Source of the DNA: Sphagnum compactum
Taxonomy: Eukaryota > Bryophyta > Sphagnopsida > Sphagnales
Assembly (NCBI GenBank): GCA_965153455.1
Contig: OZ234494.1
Location: forward strand, 26,403,354-26,467,353
Direction: 5' to 3'
DNA: 64,000 nt
The notes beneath the pieces were generated by a model. That model saw only the letters and a program-made list of their open reading frames with translations, was not told where the DNA came from and did not search any database. The translations under genes and the position numbers were made by a program. Below are positions 11,648 to 23,004 of this stretch, piece by piece (position 1 is the stretch's first letter; every line of letters starts with the position of its first letter).

Positions 11648-14600
11648 TCAATAACCTCCCCCATAGCCAGCACTTTGCCTGCCATAACCACCCCCTCCAC
11701 CAGAGCTCTTCCCACCATATCCCCCACCTCCACCTCCTCCTTGACCTGGGCAGTCCCTAGCAAAGTGGCCACCTTGCCCACATTTGTAGCAGTTGTTAGA
11801 TGAAGCAGCCCCACCACCATAGCCACCACCTCCATAGCCACCACCATAGCCACTGTTGCCAGCATAGGTGGACCCAGCTTGACCTCCACGGGACTCATTT
11901 GGACATTCTTTTGCAAAGTGACCTTCCTGTTTACACTTGAAGCACTGAGTAGTGCTCCCACCACCACTGCCTCCTCCATAGCTGCTAGCATTTCCATTCC
12001 CAGCATAAACCCCACCAAATCCAGCAGCAGTGGTGGGAAACCCATTCCCTCCATATCCGCTTGCACCAGTGCCAACTGCACTACCTCCATATCCGCTTGC
12101 ACCAGTGCCGACAGCACTACCTCCATATCCACTTGCACCAGTGCCGACAGCACTACCTCCATATCCACCAGCACCAGCTCCACTTCCTCCATACCCACCA
12201 GCACCAGCTGCATGCCCTCTGTATCCACCGGCACCAGCTCCAGCTCCTCCATACCCACTTGCACCAGTGCCAACAGCACTACCTCCATATCCACCAGCAC
12301 CAGCTCCACTCCCTCCATACCTACTGGCACCTGTGCCAATAGTACTCCCTCCATATCCACCAATACCAGTTCCACTCTCTCCATATGCACTACCACGGTT
12401 TATCCCTCCTTCTGTGCCTGCACTGGTACTCATACCATATGATGGCCCACCAAACCCAGGTGTCACAGATGGATATGTACCACCAACATTGGTTGCAGTA
12501 CCCATTGGCATATCAACAGATTCTCCTCGATTAAGCTTTGTGATTGAATCTATCATGAGCTTACTCTCTGCAACCCAGTCAATACGATCTGCCCTGACCA
12601 CTGTCGATTTCACCCTCTGCTCATCATTGTACATCTCTTCTTTCACCTTCAGCTTAAAGAGGTGCTTTGTAAATGTCAGCTTCTGTATGGCTTCAATGAA
12701 TTTTTGGTTGTCATTCTGGCTCCACATAAAAAGCTCTTTTGCTGGGTGTTGCATAATCTCCTCACCAACGTCCTGGAAGGCTGTAACCCATGTTGGACCA
12801 GTGTGATCTTGCACTTGGATGTTAAGCAAATACCTGCAGCCAATTGATTAAGTTCTGAATAGCAACACAACAAGGTACAGAATTTAATAAGAACATGTAC
12901 TCATTGATGATGTCTACCTGCATTTAGGTGGAGCACATACAGATGCCAACAAACTTTCACAGTACTCTAAAATTTTTAGATAAAGGTCCCCATCGCTCAA
13001 CAGATACCAGGTTTAGTCAATAGGACAGTGTGTTATATGTACAAGGAAGTGCTAGAGACTGACCTGTAGTCACACTCAGGGACATGGCGATCACATCTAT
13101 CACACCGCCATGTGCCATCACCATTGTTGGTCACTTTCTTGTTGCACTGCTTACCACCATTGTCAAGTGGGCAGGCAGTGTAGTAGAAGTTATCTGGCTT
13201 GATGTAGAATACTGTGGCTCTTACTGTTATCCAGTCAGGCTTCTCCGCTCTGCCTAGCCCTTCATCTTTGATTGAAGATACTGTTTTGCGGAGCTCAGCA
13301 CGCGTGCCAGTTCCACCTTCCCTGGAAATTGAATGGGAAACTGAATGTCGTCCCTCCCGATCAAACCAATCCCGCAGCTGATGTGCTGCTGATATATCAG
13401 GATCTATAAGCAGCTGTGTAGTTGAAATTGTTCCAACTGACTTGCCGCTGAAATCACTAACTCGGCCCGCCTTCACAGCCAGGACAGGGTTCTGGCCAGA
13501 GTCACAGAGATCCTGTAGCTGCTGCCCTTCCTTATGACAAAAACTCCCCCACATTGTGATTTCCACACTGTGGCCAGACCTATCCTTGATCTGCAAAGTT
13601 CTCTTATGAGTCTCAACGCCATTCTTGCGCATAATAGTACTTGAGAGATTGATTGACACAACAATTCCAATGACATCAACCATTGCATTATTGTCAACAC
13701 TTTCAATATCACTGATAGGCCTGAAGTCAAAATGCTGCTGAGGGATTGATCCATCCTCCTCAAAGCAAGGCTCCACTGTGGATAAAGACTCTAGAAATAT
13801 TTCCCAGTCATTCTTTAAATGATTAAAACTCTTCTGTGCTGCCTTCAGAGAACCCTTTGAAACCAAGTACACCCTGCCCACATCAATACTGTCATAAAAC
13901 TGATCCACAACATTGTTGAAGCAAGTAGCTCGGATCTCCCCTTTGTCAGCATCCAAAAGGTCAAAGGAGAACACCTTCCCATCTCCCTTAGCATTGTGAA
14001 AACGGCGGACCTCACTTTTGGCTGTCACTCTTGCCTTGATAGTCCACCGACCCTGGTATGGATTCAAGGCAGCAATGGGCACAATTCTGGCAGGTGCTTC
14101 ATTCTTAGCAATTGGTCCCCTATTTGAATAAGCAGGGGTAGGCTGATAAGGAGGTGCAACACTAGCTCTTCCAAAGGTGTTCTGTGGCTGAGCTTGCTGA
14201 ATAACACCCCCACCTCCTCCACCCATAGGTGATCTTTGGAAGCCCCCAGAGTCAGGCTTAACCCCAGAAACTGCAGCAGTGTAGGGATTATATGCTCCTG
14301 CCACCTGAGTGACATTACTCCCTCCTCCACGCCCATCAGAGTAACTCCCACCTACAGGACCCACACCTGCAACATCTGGTCTATATCCTGCATTGGTACA
14401 TGGAGCTGCTTGTTGAGGCAAGCCCTGACCTGAAGCTCCATTGGCTCCAGGTAACTTTTGCTGCTGCTGTTGGAGGTTTGAACCTGGTCCTGCTGCTTGT
14501 TGCTCTTGTCCTGCCCCCAAAAGCTTTGGATCTCCTACTATCTCTTCTCTAGAAGCTACAATCTCCATATTCAAAATGATAATGATCCTGCAATGCAATC

Positions 14601-15631
14601 ATGAGCCATTTAAAGATTTGGAAACAAAGATCTTATACCCAGAGCAAATAGCAGATCATATAAACATCAACCTAATGCAAATATAAAACCCTCATTTCTG
14701 TAGAGATCAACAAATAAGGCATACTTTCGATTCTGCACAGTATTGCAGATGTACTCAAGAAGTTGCACCACGGAGCCTTTGACAGCTAGATTATTCTTGA
14801 CTTTTTCATTTAGCTGTGTAGCCAGCATGGCTTGCTGCAAATGGATGCCATCTGAAAGAACCAAGCGATAACGCTCCTGTGTACTTTGAGCATTTCCTAT
14901 CTGTCGAATGTCCATGACCTGCATCAACAAAATACCATGGTAAGAAGCAGTTCTGTAACGGTACACTAGTTTGCACCTTGCAGACTTCACTCACTGCTTT
15001 GTTCACTAGATCAACTCCTACACAGGTAATCACTGTATGAATTATAGGGTTGACTAACTTACAAGAGACAACATGCCTTACTGTTGAAACAAATAGTCAT
15101 AGGTACTTATAGCTTCCTTAACAAGCTTCCAATGTAGTAGACTTCACCATCTTCTTCTACACCTCCACAAGTGCTGAAGATTCTATAATCCTCTTTACTA
15201 CTTAGATCAAGGAGATCTCCCACATTTTGTCTAGAAGACAAATTAGGACTCAATTTATCCTCCTAGTGTCTAATTAGAATCCACTTAATTTACTCACAAG
15301 AGCTTCATGCACAAGCTTTCCATGAATACATCGTTAATTAAACAGGAACTAATCCAAAATCCAACTGTTCTCCTAACAGATACAACTACACCAGATTAAC
15401 ACACAAGAAAGTTGTGATAAAATGCTCGTGCATCATACAATGGCATGTTTGAAGGCAGCTTCCATTTACACCTCAAACCTATAAGACAAATAGGAAGCTG
15501 GTAACCATTAGCTGCATAAATAGCACCTTGTACATCGCACGAACTGATACACTGACCTGAAGAATTGGACGTAGATCCACATCACCGTTATTCAGTGCCA
15601 CAATTGCATTTTCCGTCAACATACCCGCCAT
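11648..15631 (-). CDS. RPA1: Replication protein A 70 kDa DNA-binding subunit with C-terminal CCHC knuckles
   Basis: Large subunit of the heterotrimeric ssDNA-binding protein RPA, nuclear, used in replication, repair and recombination. Exons on the minus strand: 15631-15557, 14918-14725, 14587-13064, 12833-11648. Phases close, giving 992 aa. Residues 1-110 form the N-terminal OB fold (DBD-F; MAGMLTENAIVALNNGDVDL start). A Gln/Gly-rich linker follows to about 250. DBD-A starts near PIAALNPYQGRWTIKARV and DBD-B near MVDVIGIVVSINLSS. DBD-C carries the zinc motif CPLDNGGKQC...WRCDRC. The tail holds a Gly-rich region of GGYGGSAVGTGAS-like units (about 12,030-12,440) and two CX2CX4HX4C knuckles (CFKCKQEGHFAKEC, CYKCGQGGHFARDC). 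Such knuckles are known from the plant RPA1C/RPA1E group. The Gly-rich repeats also give long open frames on the other strand; these are shadows. The 5' part is duplicated at 18.7-19.9 kb. Confidence 0.94.
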
Positions 15632-16345
15632 TGTACCAGTCTTCGTCGCTCTTCGCTGAGCTGTCTGTCCTTACTTTCCTATAATGTATCAAACTTCCAG
15701 AATCACCTTCAAGCAAGACACCTCAAAAACAAAAAAAAGAAAAAAAATTCCATGGAGAAACTTTTACGCATCAGATGAACAAGTAGAAGTCACACTCTGC
15801 TACAATAATTCTCCAATGTAACCAAAAGAATGAAATCATGACTCTGAAAAGCGCACTGGATACTGCAGGATTTTGCACCAACTGCCGAGAACTGATATCT
15901 TAATTTTCCATGGAAGAGCATCCAAGTGACAAAGTAAAACCGTACGTCCGTACCAAAGAATACAGTTGCAGACGCAGGCGGTGCATAACTTAAATCAGAG
16001 ATGGAAATGGACGAGGACGAGCTGGGAGGGGAAGAGCGAGGGGAAGAAGAACGACAAACCTTTTAAGCGCACTGCATCAGCTACAGAGAATTCAGCTGCT
16101 GTCGTGGACAAACTTGCTTGACAAGATTGGATATACCTGCACTGCACACACACACGAAAAACCATCTACAAAGCAACAAACCCTAGGGCCAATGTGCGTG
16201 CATGATGAGCACGGAAGGGGAAGCAACAATCGGGGAGACGAAAAACCGCGGGAAAACTGCGGGAAACCAAAATTTCAGTTTGTTGGGATGCGTGTTTAAA
16301 GAGCTTTTATTGAAAAGCGCCAAACCCTAAAATACTGAAATCCTA
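15632..16345 (-). promoter_or_regulatory. RPA70 leader and promoter region with telo-boxes
   Basis: The stretch upstream of the RPA70 ATG holds AAACCCTAG at 16,178-16,186 and AAACCCTAA at 16,322-16,330. Such telo-boxes are common in plant promoters of replication and ribosomal genes (known). A GA-rich purine stretch lies at 15,990-16,060. Much of this block recurs upstream of the truncated copy (about 19,913-20,405), so the duplication carried the leader along. Confidence 0.5.
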
Positions 16346-16984
16346 GGGTCCATTTTTTCACTTTTACTGGATCTCTTGTTTGTTCGTATTTTCTTGAATT
16401 TCAAAAACAGCAGGTTTTGTGTGTGTGGTTTTTCCTTCTACAAAAATTCAGAACATAATTTAATTTTTCTCTCGTTTTTTTTTTTTTTCTGGACAAAGAG
16501 AAGGAATCGCTTATTTCTCATGCAATTTGTCAATTTGATGCCCCTGTTAAAATACATGGGAACGTATTAGGTACTTAGTAGGCCCATTGTTTTTCTTCTC
16601 CTTCTATCCAATCATGGGAATGTGATCTAAGTACAATCTTTTAAATTGCTAGATTTGTATCTACAAGGATGTGGAAGCTTTGCATATGCTTCTTCTTCCC
16701 CCACCCCCAATCAAAAAAGAAAAGAAAAGAATAATCAATTCCACAGAACGGGTTGTTAAAAGGGGCAAAAAAAAAATGTTCATCCCAAATCATGAGTGGA
16801 GATGATATGAAAAAATTGGTACTAAATGTCACTTCCCACTAAATATTAATAAATTTGATCTTTAGAATAAGTTTATTAAATCTAACTAACTTTTCCAATG
16901 ATATAAAAATCGCTTTATTCTTCAAAGTTCATTCTTTAGGAATGAACTAATGAAAATAACAACCATAATTCTTTAGGAATCTTC
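16346..16984. other. AT-rich spacer, no gene seen
   Basis: This stretch is AT-rich with T and A runs (for example near 16,476-16,490 and 16,765-16,777). No conserved coding frame is visible on either strand. Confidence 0.4.
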
Positions 16985-18260
16985 CTAATGAAAATGCTCC
17001 TTGGGTTTGTGGGAGTGTTTTCCCTTGAGCCCCATGTCTACCATTTTGTGTGGGAGTCTATTCACTTTGCCTTGTTCATCCCTTGCTTTGAGCTTTTTTT
17101 GAGTTTAGCATGTCTTGTATTGCCCCAACCTTGGTCACGTGCCCAATGTTAGGGTTGCCTTTCAACTCATGCCATTTTTAAACAAAAACGTGTGCCACAT
17201 TTGTAAGTAGTATACATAAATGTTTTTATATAGAATTGTTTGATGTTTTTCAAAATAAGACAATTATCTCACCTCCTTGAGTAGGAGACATTCTTATGGT
17301 TAAGCCAACCGTATAAACATACTTAACCCTTTTCGATAGAACATTTTATGATTATTAAAACCCACAAGAAAGGTGGTTTCTCCATCCATCGATAAAATCT
17401 TTATTTCTGGGCTTCAATTTTTGTAAATTTATGTCATAGAAGCTGATCATTTTCATCACATCAACACTTCAATGACAATATGTCCAGGCCCCAACTCATT
17501 CCATACAGTTTTCACACATCCCCAAAGTTGTGTTAGAGCTTAGTAATATTTCCAATTTTCTATTCACATTCAATAAACAACATCTATGAAATTATTATTG
17601 ATAGTAGCTGGATTTATTGCCTATAATATTAACATTAAATAGTATAAGTAGCCCAACATGTTGAGTTTCATGGAACACAATTAGATCGCATGCACGATAA
17701 CATCTCACCTATGAAGCCAATTTTATTTCAAAAAGGCTTGAGTTCAAGCACTTTAGTCCCCAATTAGGTGATTGGTTTCATGCATGTGTGATAACATTTG
17801 ATTTGATTTAATTACATTATTTAGATCTTTTCACAATTTCAGTTTAGATGGTCAATTTTAAGTATTGAGAAGAAGTCGTTTTCTCATGCATATATCTTAT
17901 TCGTATATAACTTATTATTTTTGCAATATTGTGACTATGGTTTTAAATGAAATTTTCATTTTTTTCTCAAAGGAATGTGATCAAGTTGCCCTGACCTTTC
18001 ATCCATTCTACAACCTTTTGCAATTTGTAAGACATTTCATATAAATTGGATATTGATGAAGTTAAACAAATATCAAAATGACGGCCAAATTCCATTAGCA
18101 CTTTTTCTTCAAGTATTGGTCCTTCACTTGGTGCACAACTTCTTGTTCATCAGAATTTTAAAGGATTTGTCATTACTCAAGAGCTTTCACAAAATCTCAG
18201 GAATGCGTTTCAAGTGGCCATTGCTAAGGGACATACCCGAACACATGTACTCTTTGCATT
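16985..18260. repeat. Dispersed repeat family R1, copy A
   Basis: About 1.3 kb of AT-rich sequence matches copy B at 23,005-24,850 in the same order and orientation. Shared landmarks include GAGACATTCTTATGGTTAA, TCCATCCAT...AAATCTTTATTT, CACACATCCCCA, and AGGTGATTGGTTTCATGCAT. The copies are diverged by many substitutions and indels. No coding frame survives. This is probably an old transposon remnant whose class I cannot name. Confidence 0.75.
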
Positions 18261-18309
18261 GTAGACTATGTTTGTGTTTCATTTTGTTTAATGCCTCACA
18301 CATTATGAA

Positions 18310-18482
18310 CAATTGAAAACATCAAAATCCATGAAAATGGCAGGAAGTTATGGGCCACCACCCTAATGAATGGGGCCAATGTACTCCACAAATCTGCAAC
18401 CCAGATCTCGGATCTTGGATCATCCAATCAAATTTCTATGTGCCGTGATGCTGCCTTATTGAGAGTCATAATCCACAATTGC
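18310..18482 (+). repeat. Dispersed segment shared with the inverted-repeat element at 25.7-26.8 kb
   Basis: This ~170 bp block (landmarks CATCAAAATCCATGAAAATGG, CCCTAATGAATGG, GGATCTTGGATCATC, AGAGTCATAA) recurs at 26,339-26,531 inside the inverted-repeat element. Its right end is the point where homology to RPA70 exon 3 begins, so it marks the inner breakpoint of the RPA70 duplication. Confidence 0.75.
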
Positions 18483-18706
18483 CGAGTATCGTCTCCATCT
18501 CCTCCAACCATAGGTGGTCTTTGGAAGGCCCAAGAGTCAGTCTTAACCCCAGAAGCTCAGCAGTGTAGGGATTACACGGTCCTGCCATCTTAGAGACATT
18601 ATTACCAGCCATCAGAGTGACTCCCACCTACAGAACCTGCACCTGCAACATCTGGTCTATATCCTGCATTGATACATGGAGCTGCTTGTTGAGGCAAGTC
18701 CTGACC

Positions 18707-19912
18707 TTAAGCTGCACTGGCTCCGATTGAGTTTTCCTGCTGCTGTAGGAGGTTTGAACCTGTTCCCGTTGCTTGTTGCTCTTGTCCTGCCCCCAAAAGC
18801 TTTGGATCTCCTACTATCTCTTCTCTGGAAGCAACAATCTCCATATCCAAAATGATAATGATCCTGCAATGCATTCATGAACCAAATAGAGATTTGGAAG
18901 CAAAGATCTCATAGCCAGAGCAAATGGCGGATCATGTAAACATCAACCTAATGCACAAACACAACCCTCATTTCTGTAGAGATCAACAAATAAGGCATAC
19001 TTTCGATTCTGCACAGTATTGCAGATGTACTCAAGAAGTTGCACCATGGAGCCTTTGACTGCTTTCTTGACTTTTTCATTCAGCTGCGTAGCCAACATGG
19101 CTTGCTGCAAATGGACGCCATCTGAAAGGACCAAGCGGTAGCGCTCCTGTGTACTTTGAGGGCTTCCTATCTGTCGAACATCCATGACCTGCATCAAGAA
19201 AAACACCATGGTAAGAAGCAAGTCTTAAAGAATACATCAGTTTGCAACTTCCAGACTTCACTCACTGCTTTGTTCAATGTATCAACTCCTGCACAGGTAA
19301 TCACTGCATGAATTATAGGGCTGGCTAGCTTACCAGAGACAGTATGCCTCATTGTTGAAACAACTAAGTCATAAGTACACTTACCATAGCTTCCTTAACA
19401 AGCTTTCAATGTAGTATATACTTCACAACTTCTTCTACATTTTCACAAGTGCTGTAGAATTCTGTGTTTCTCTTTACTACTCAAATAGAGAAGATCTCCC
19501 AAAAATTGATCTAGAAGATAAATGAGGACTCAATCTATTCTCCTAGTGTCTGATTAGAATGCGCTTAATTTAGTCTCAAGAGCTTTATACATCATTGATT
19601 AAACAAGAACTTCTCCAAAATCCAACTGTTCTCCTAACAGAGTCGACCACACCAGATTATTGCACAAGAAAGTTGTGATAAAATGCTCATACATAACACA
19701 CTGGCATGTTTGGAGGATGCTTAAGCATTGAAGGAAGCCTCCATTTACACCTCAAATCTGTAAGGTATATAGGAAGGTAGTAACCATTAGCTACACCTAA
19801 ATTCCACCTTGTGGATAACACGAACTGATACGCTGACCTGAAGAATTGGACGTAGATCCACATCACCAATATTCAGTGCCACAATTGCATTTTCCGTTAA
19901 CATCCCCGCCAT
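18707..19912 (-). pseudogene. Truncated RPA70 paralogue: N-terminal OB fold only
   Basis: A direct-orientation copy of the first part of the neighbouring RPA70 gene, about 4.28 kb away. Copied exons: 19912-19838 (75 nt, one missense change), 19188-19001 (188 nt, a 6-nt in-frame deletion relative to the parent), and 18863-18707. Start codon, both donor-acceptor pairs and all phases are kept. In the third exon a substitution-and-indel-rich linker reaches TAA at 18,707-18,709; recognisable homology runs on to about 18,483 in broken frames and then stops. The product would be 139 aa: DBD-F plus a short Gln-rich tail, with no DBD-A, B, C or knuckles. DBD-F in RPA70 is mainly a protein-interaction module (known). 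Pseudogene is the cautious call, but a short DBD-F-only protein is possible. Confidence 0.8.
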
Positions 19913-20405
19913 TGTACCAGTCTTCCTCGCTCTTTCGTGCACTTGACTGTCCTTGCTTTCCTGTAACGCATCAAAATTCCAGAATCACCCTCAAGCAAGA
20001 CATCTCGACAACAGAAAAAACAAACCGTCTAGAAAATGTTACTCATCATAAGAACTAACAGATATCACACCGTTCGACAATAATTCTCCAATGGAACCAC
20101 ACGAATGAAATGGCGACTCCAGAAAGCGCACTAAATACTGCAGGAATTTGCATCAACTGCCGAGAACTGATATATTAATTTTCCATAGAAGAGCATGCAA
20201 GGGAGAAAGCAAACGTACATCTGTACCAAAGAAGATATTTGAAGATATTTGCAGACTACTGCGGTGAATCAGAGATGGACACGGACGAGGGCGACGGGGA
20301 AGAGAAAGAGCGAAGAGGGAGAGGAACGACGAACCTTTTAAGAGCTCTGCAGCCGCTATAGAGAATTCAGATGCTGTTGTCGAGAAACTTGCTTGACAAG
20401 ATTGG
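19913..20405 (-). other. Duplicated RPA70 leader region
   Basis: This matches the parent leader at about 15,632-16,133. Shared landmarks include GACGAGG...GAAGAG purine tracts, CGACGAACCTTTTAAG and CTTGCTTGACAAGATTGGATA. Homology ends near 20,405, which marks the outer breakpoint of the duplication. The upstream telo-boxes of the parent (16.18 and 16.32 kb) are not included, so the copy lacks at least part of the promoter. Confidence 0.65.
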
Positions 20406-20624
20406 ATACCATTGTTTATGGTGTCCAAAATGTAGATGGAGCCCTCCTCTTGGTGCATCTGTCGCACTAGAAATCGACAAAAATGGACTAGAGGCGAGAA
20501 AGTTATTGCCCCCCAAGTAAGGGAGGGGTCGTTTTTACAGAAAATTCTCGATCGTTCAGCTCATAGCTTGTTTTCGCACCCCCTCAATAAAATCCTTAAA
20601 TATTATTCTGTTGGCTTTAGAGTT

Positions 20625-20915
20625 ACAAGACGATTTGTAGAGCTTAAGATGGCGATTTCAGAGCAGTTTAAATCACTCAATTTGAAGAAATTTTTTTTGA
20701 GAAAGTTATGTGCTGACGAAGTAAGAGAGGTCAAAATGAAGAAAAATGCAAAGAAAACACATATTTTGCAATTTTAAAAAAAGGTACTTTCTTTACTGCT
20801 CTTTTGTGGCTGCTCCTTTGGCTTTGCATTTCAAAGATGATTTGTAGGGAGTGAGAAGGTGCTCCTACAAAATTTTTAATCACTCAAAATGGAAAAGAAT
20901 TGAGAAAGATCTGCC
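20625..20915. repeat. Dispersed repeat family R2, tandem pair 1
   Basis: Two copies of a ~60-80 bp unit (GATTTGTAGAGCTTAAGATGG...TTTAAATCACTCAA) lie about 205 bp apart. The same pair with the same spacing recurs at 35,535-35,800, so the repeated unit in the genome is probably longer than one copy. Confidence 0.65.
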
Positions 20916-23004
20916 AAAGTGAATGGTGGTAGGCTAATGTTTGAGGGGGGGAGGAGGGGGGCCATGTCTCCCCAAATGGGTAGAAGGGTCTCCACATAGA
21001 CTCTTCCAGATTTGAGGTCCTCATCCCCTGGGGAAGGGCTAAAAACTACCACTTTCAGGATGAGGACCTCAAAGAAATGGTCCACTTTCTCTTTCTGCCT
21101 CTTTTTGATTTTTGTCTTTTCTTTTGCACTAAAGTTTTCCTTCAAGCGAGGCTATCAAACAAAAGTTGCAAACCAGAGCATATGAGGAGTCAAGATGACA
21201 ATGATGTTGCTCTTGCAAAATTCATCCTCCTCTTCTTTCTCTATCTCTTCATTTTGTTTTCACTTGTTTCTTGTTCCTTTGCTTGTCCACTTGTCTATGT
21301 GTTAGCATAGATGCATATCGACATTCTTTTTCTTTGTTTGTTTCTATGTCAACATTCTTTTTCATAGTGTATAAATTATGAATCAACAACGATTTAATGG
21401 AAATGGACTAATTATCAAAAAGAATGAATGGGCCCTTCCAAAATTTCAAGATCATTCATTTCAAACTCATGCGGATCTAAATCCATTTTTATTTAATCCA
21501 AATTAGGGAAATCTTAGTATAAGGATTGTGCCAAATTTGGTTCACAATCATTCATAAGATTTGAACATTGTTCAAAATGTGCAACATCAATATGAAGAGA
21601 AACAACAAGACAATTTAATAACTACACAAACACCCATTAATGGATTTGTTTGTAAGTTGTGTCATATGAATGCACATACTTTTTTTCAATTGTCCATTCA
21701 TTTTATGTAAAGTTCAACAATAGATGATTGATGAACTATGAAATTTAGTTCATGATATTCAATGGGTTCATTTAATGGAAAATCCATAGATTCCAACACG
21801 ATTGCAAAGTCTTTAAACACCTATGATTATAACTTTTATTATTTTTTCAATTATCAATCCAACATCATAAAATTTCAATATCACTAAATTTTAATAGAAT
21901 TTATGCAAAAATCGTAAACAATATGTTGATGCAAAATCCATGAGCTTCAAAATATAAAAATGACATGAAAAATATATTTGTTATTTTTATATAAATGATA
22001 TGTATTTTCTACTTATGATGTTTTGATATGAATTGTGTACAATTTATATTTTAACTAAATTTGTGCAATTATTGTGATGTAATTTTGCATAAAATTATGT
22101 GATTTTTGTGTATTAAATATGAACATTCATGTTTGTCATTCAAAAACAATATTTAATTTGTTTGATTATTTAAAATATTGAATATATAGATATCATTTGT
22201 ATTAACCATAACATGGAATTCATGCAATTTTTGCATGAACTTATGAAAATCGAATTTTGCACAAAATTTTTACAAACTTATGAAGCTTAGTTAACTTGTG
22301 GTGAAAGGTTAAAAGCTGTCCAAGGTTATTGTATAAGGAAGAACCATAATCAATTTTGATTGTTATGCCCCCATATTGATGACTAAAGGTGTTTCACAAC
22401 CATGGATTCCATCAAGATCAACGCCAATGACTTTGTTTGTCCTAATCAACATTCAAATATCAATAGTGTCATTGCCACAAATTGTAAATGTTCTAAGAAA
22501 TAGAAGAGATGCAAAAAGAAATGCACCATATTCACCACCACTGATCCAAGGCATGGAATGTACCACTTGATTGATCTAATGAACCAATAGATTGACCTAG
22601 ATCCAATTTAAGTTGGGATTCATTTTTACTACCATGGTATCCACTTGTTGATGATTTGTGTCACAAATGTATTAAAAAAACCAAAGTAAGTGAATAAGGC
22701 CAATGATTTTGTCAAACTAATTCTTCCCTTTTAAATTTTGTGCAATAATGTGTAGTCACAAAATATCTTAATGTTTTGTCAACCCCAGTTAGCCCAATTT
22801 TAGAACCCATAGTAATGTTGCTTAACATTAACCTAGATATTGGGTTAATGTGACAAAATAATCAAGATTTTAAAAAAAATTCAAATATTTTCATTTGACA
22901 TTATATTTAGATTTGTCAAAAAAATTATAACCATGTTATCAAAGAATATTCTTATGACATGAAAAAATAGGTCAATGAATATTCCATGTGTTCACACTTG
23001 CCTG
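20916..23004. other. AT-rich intergenic DNA, no gene seen
   Basis: An imperfect palindrome around 21,002-21,066 (TTTGAGGTCCTCATCC ... GGATGAGGACCTCAAA) is the one clear structure and could form a ~16 bp stem. The rest is AT-rich without a supported frame. A CX2C...HX3-4H-like peptide can be read near 21,650-21,700, but no longer conserved frame supports it. Confidence 0.4.

Noticed and set aside
12030-12806. Long plus-strand frame (~258 codons, Pro/Tyr/Ala-rich)
   Set aside because: It is the antisense shadow of the Gly-rich RPA70 tail; the minus-strand frame has the knuckles, OB folds and splice sites.
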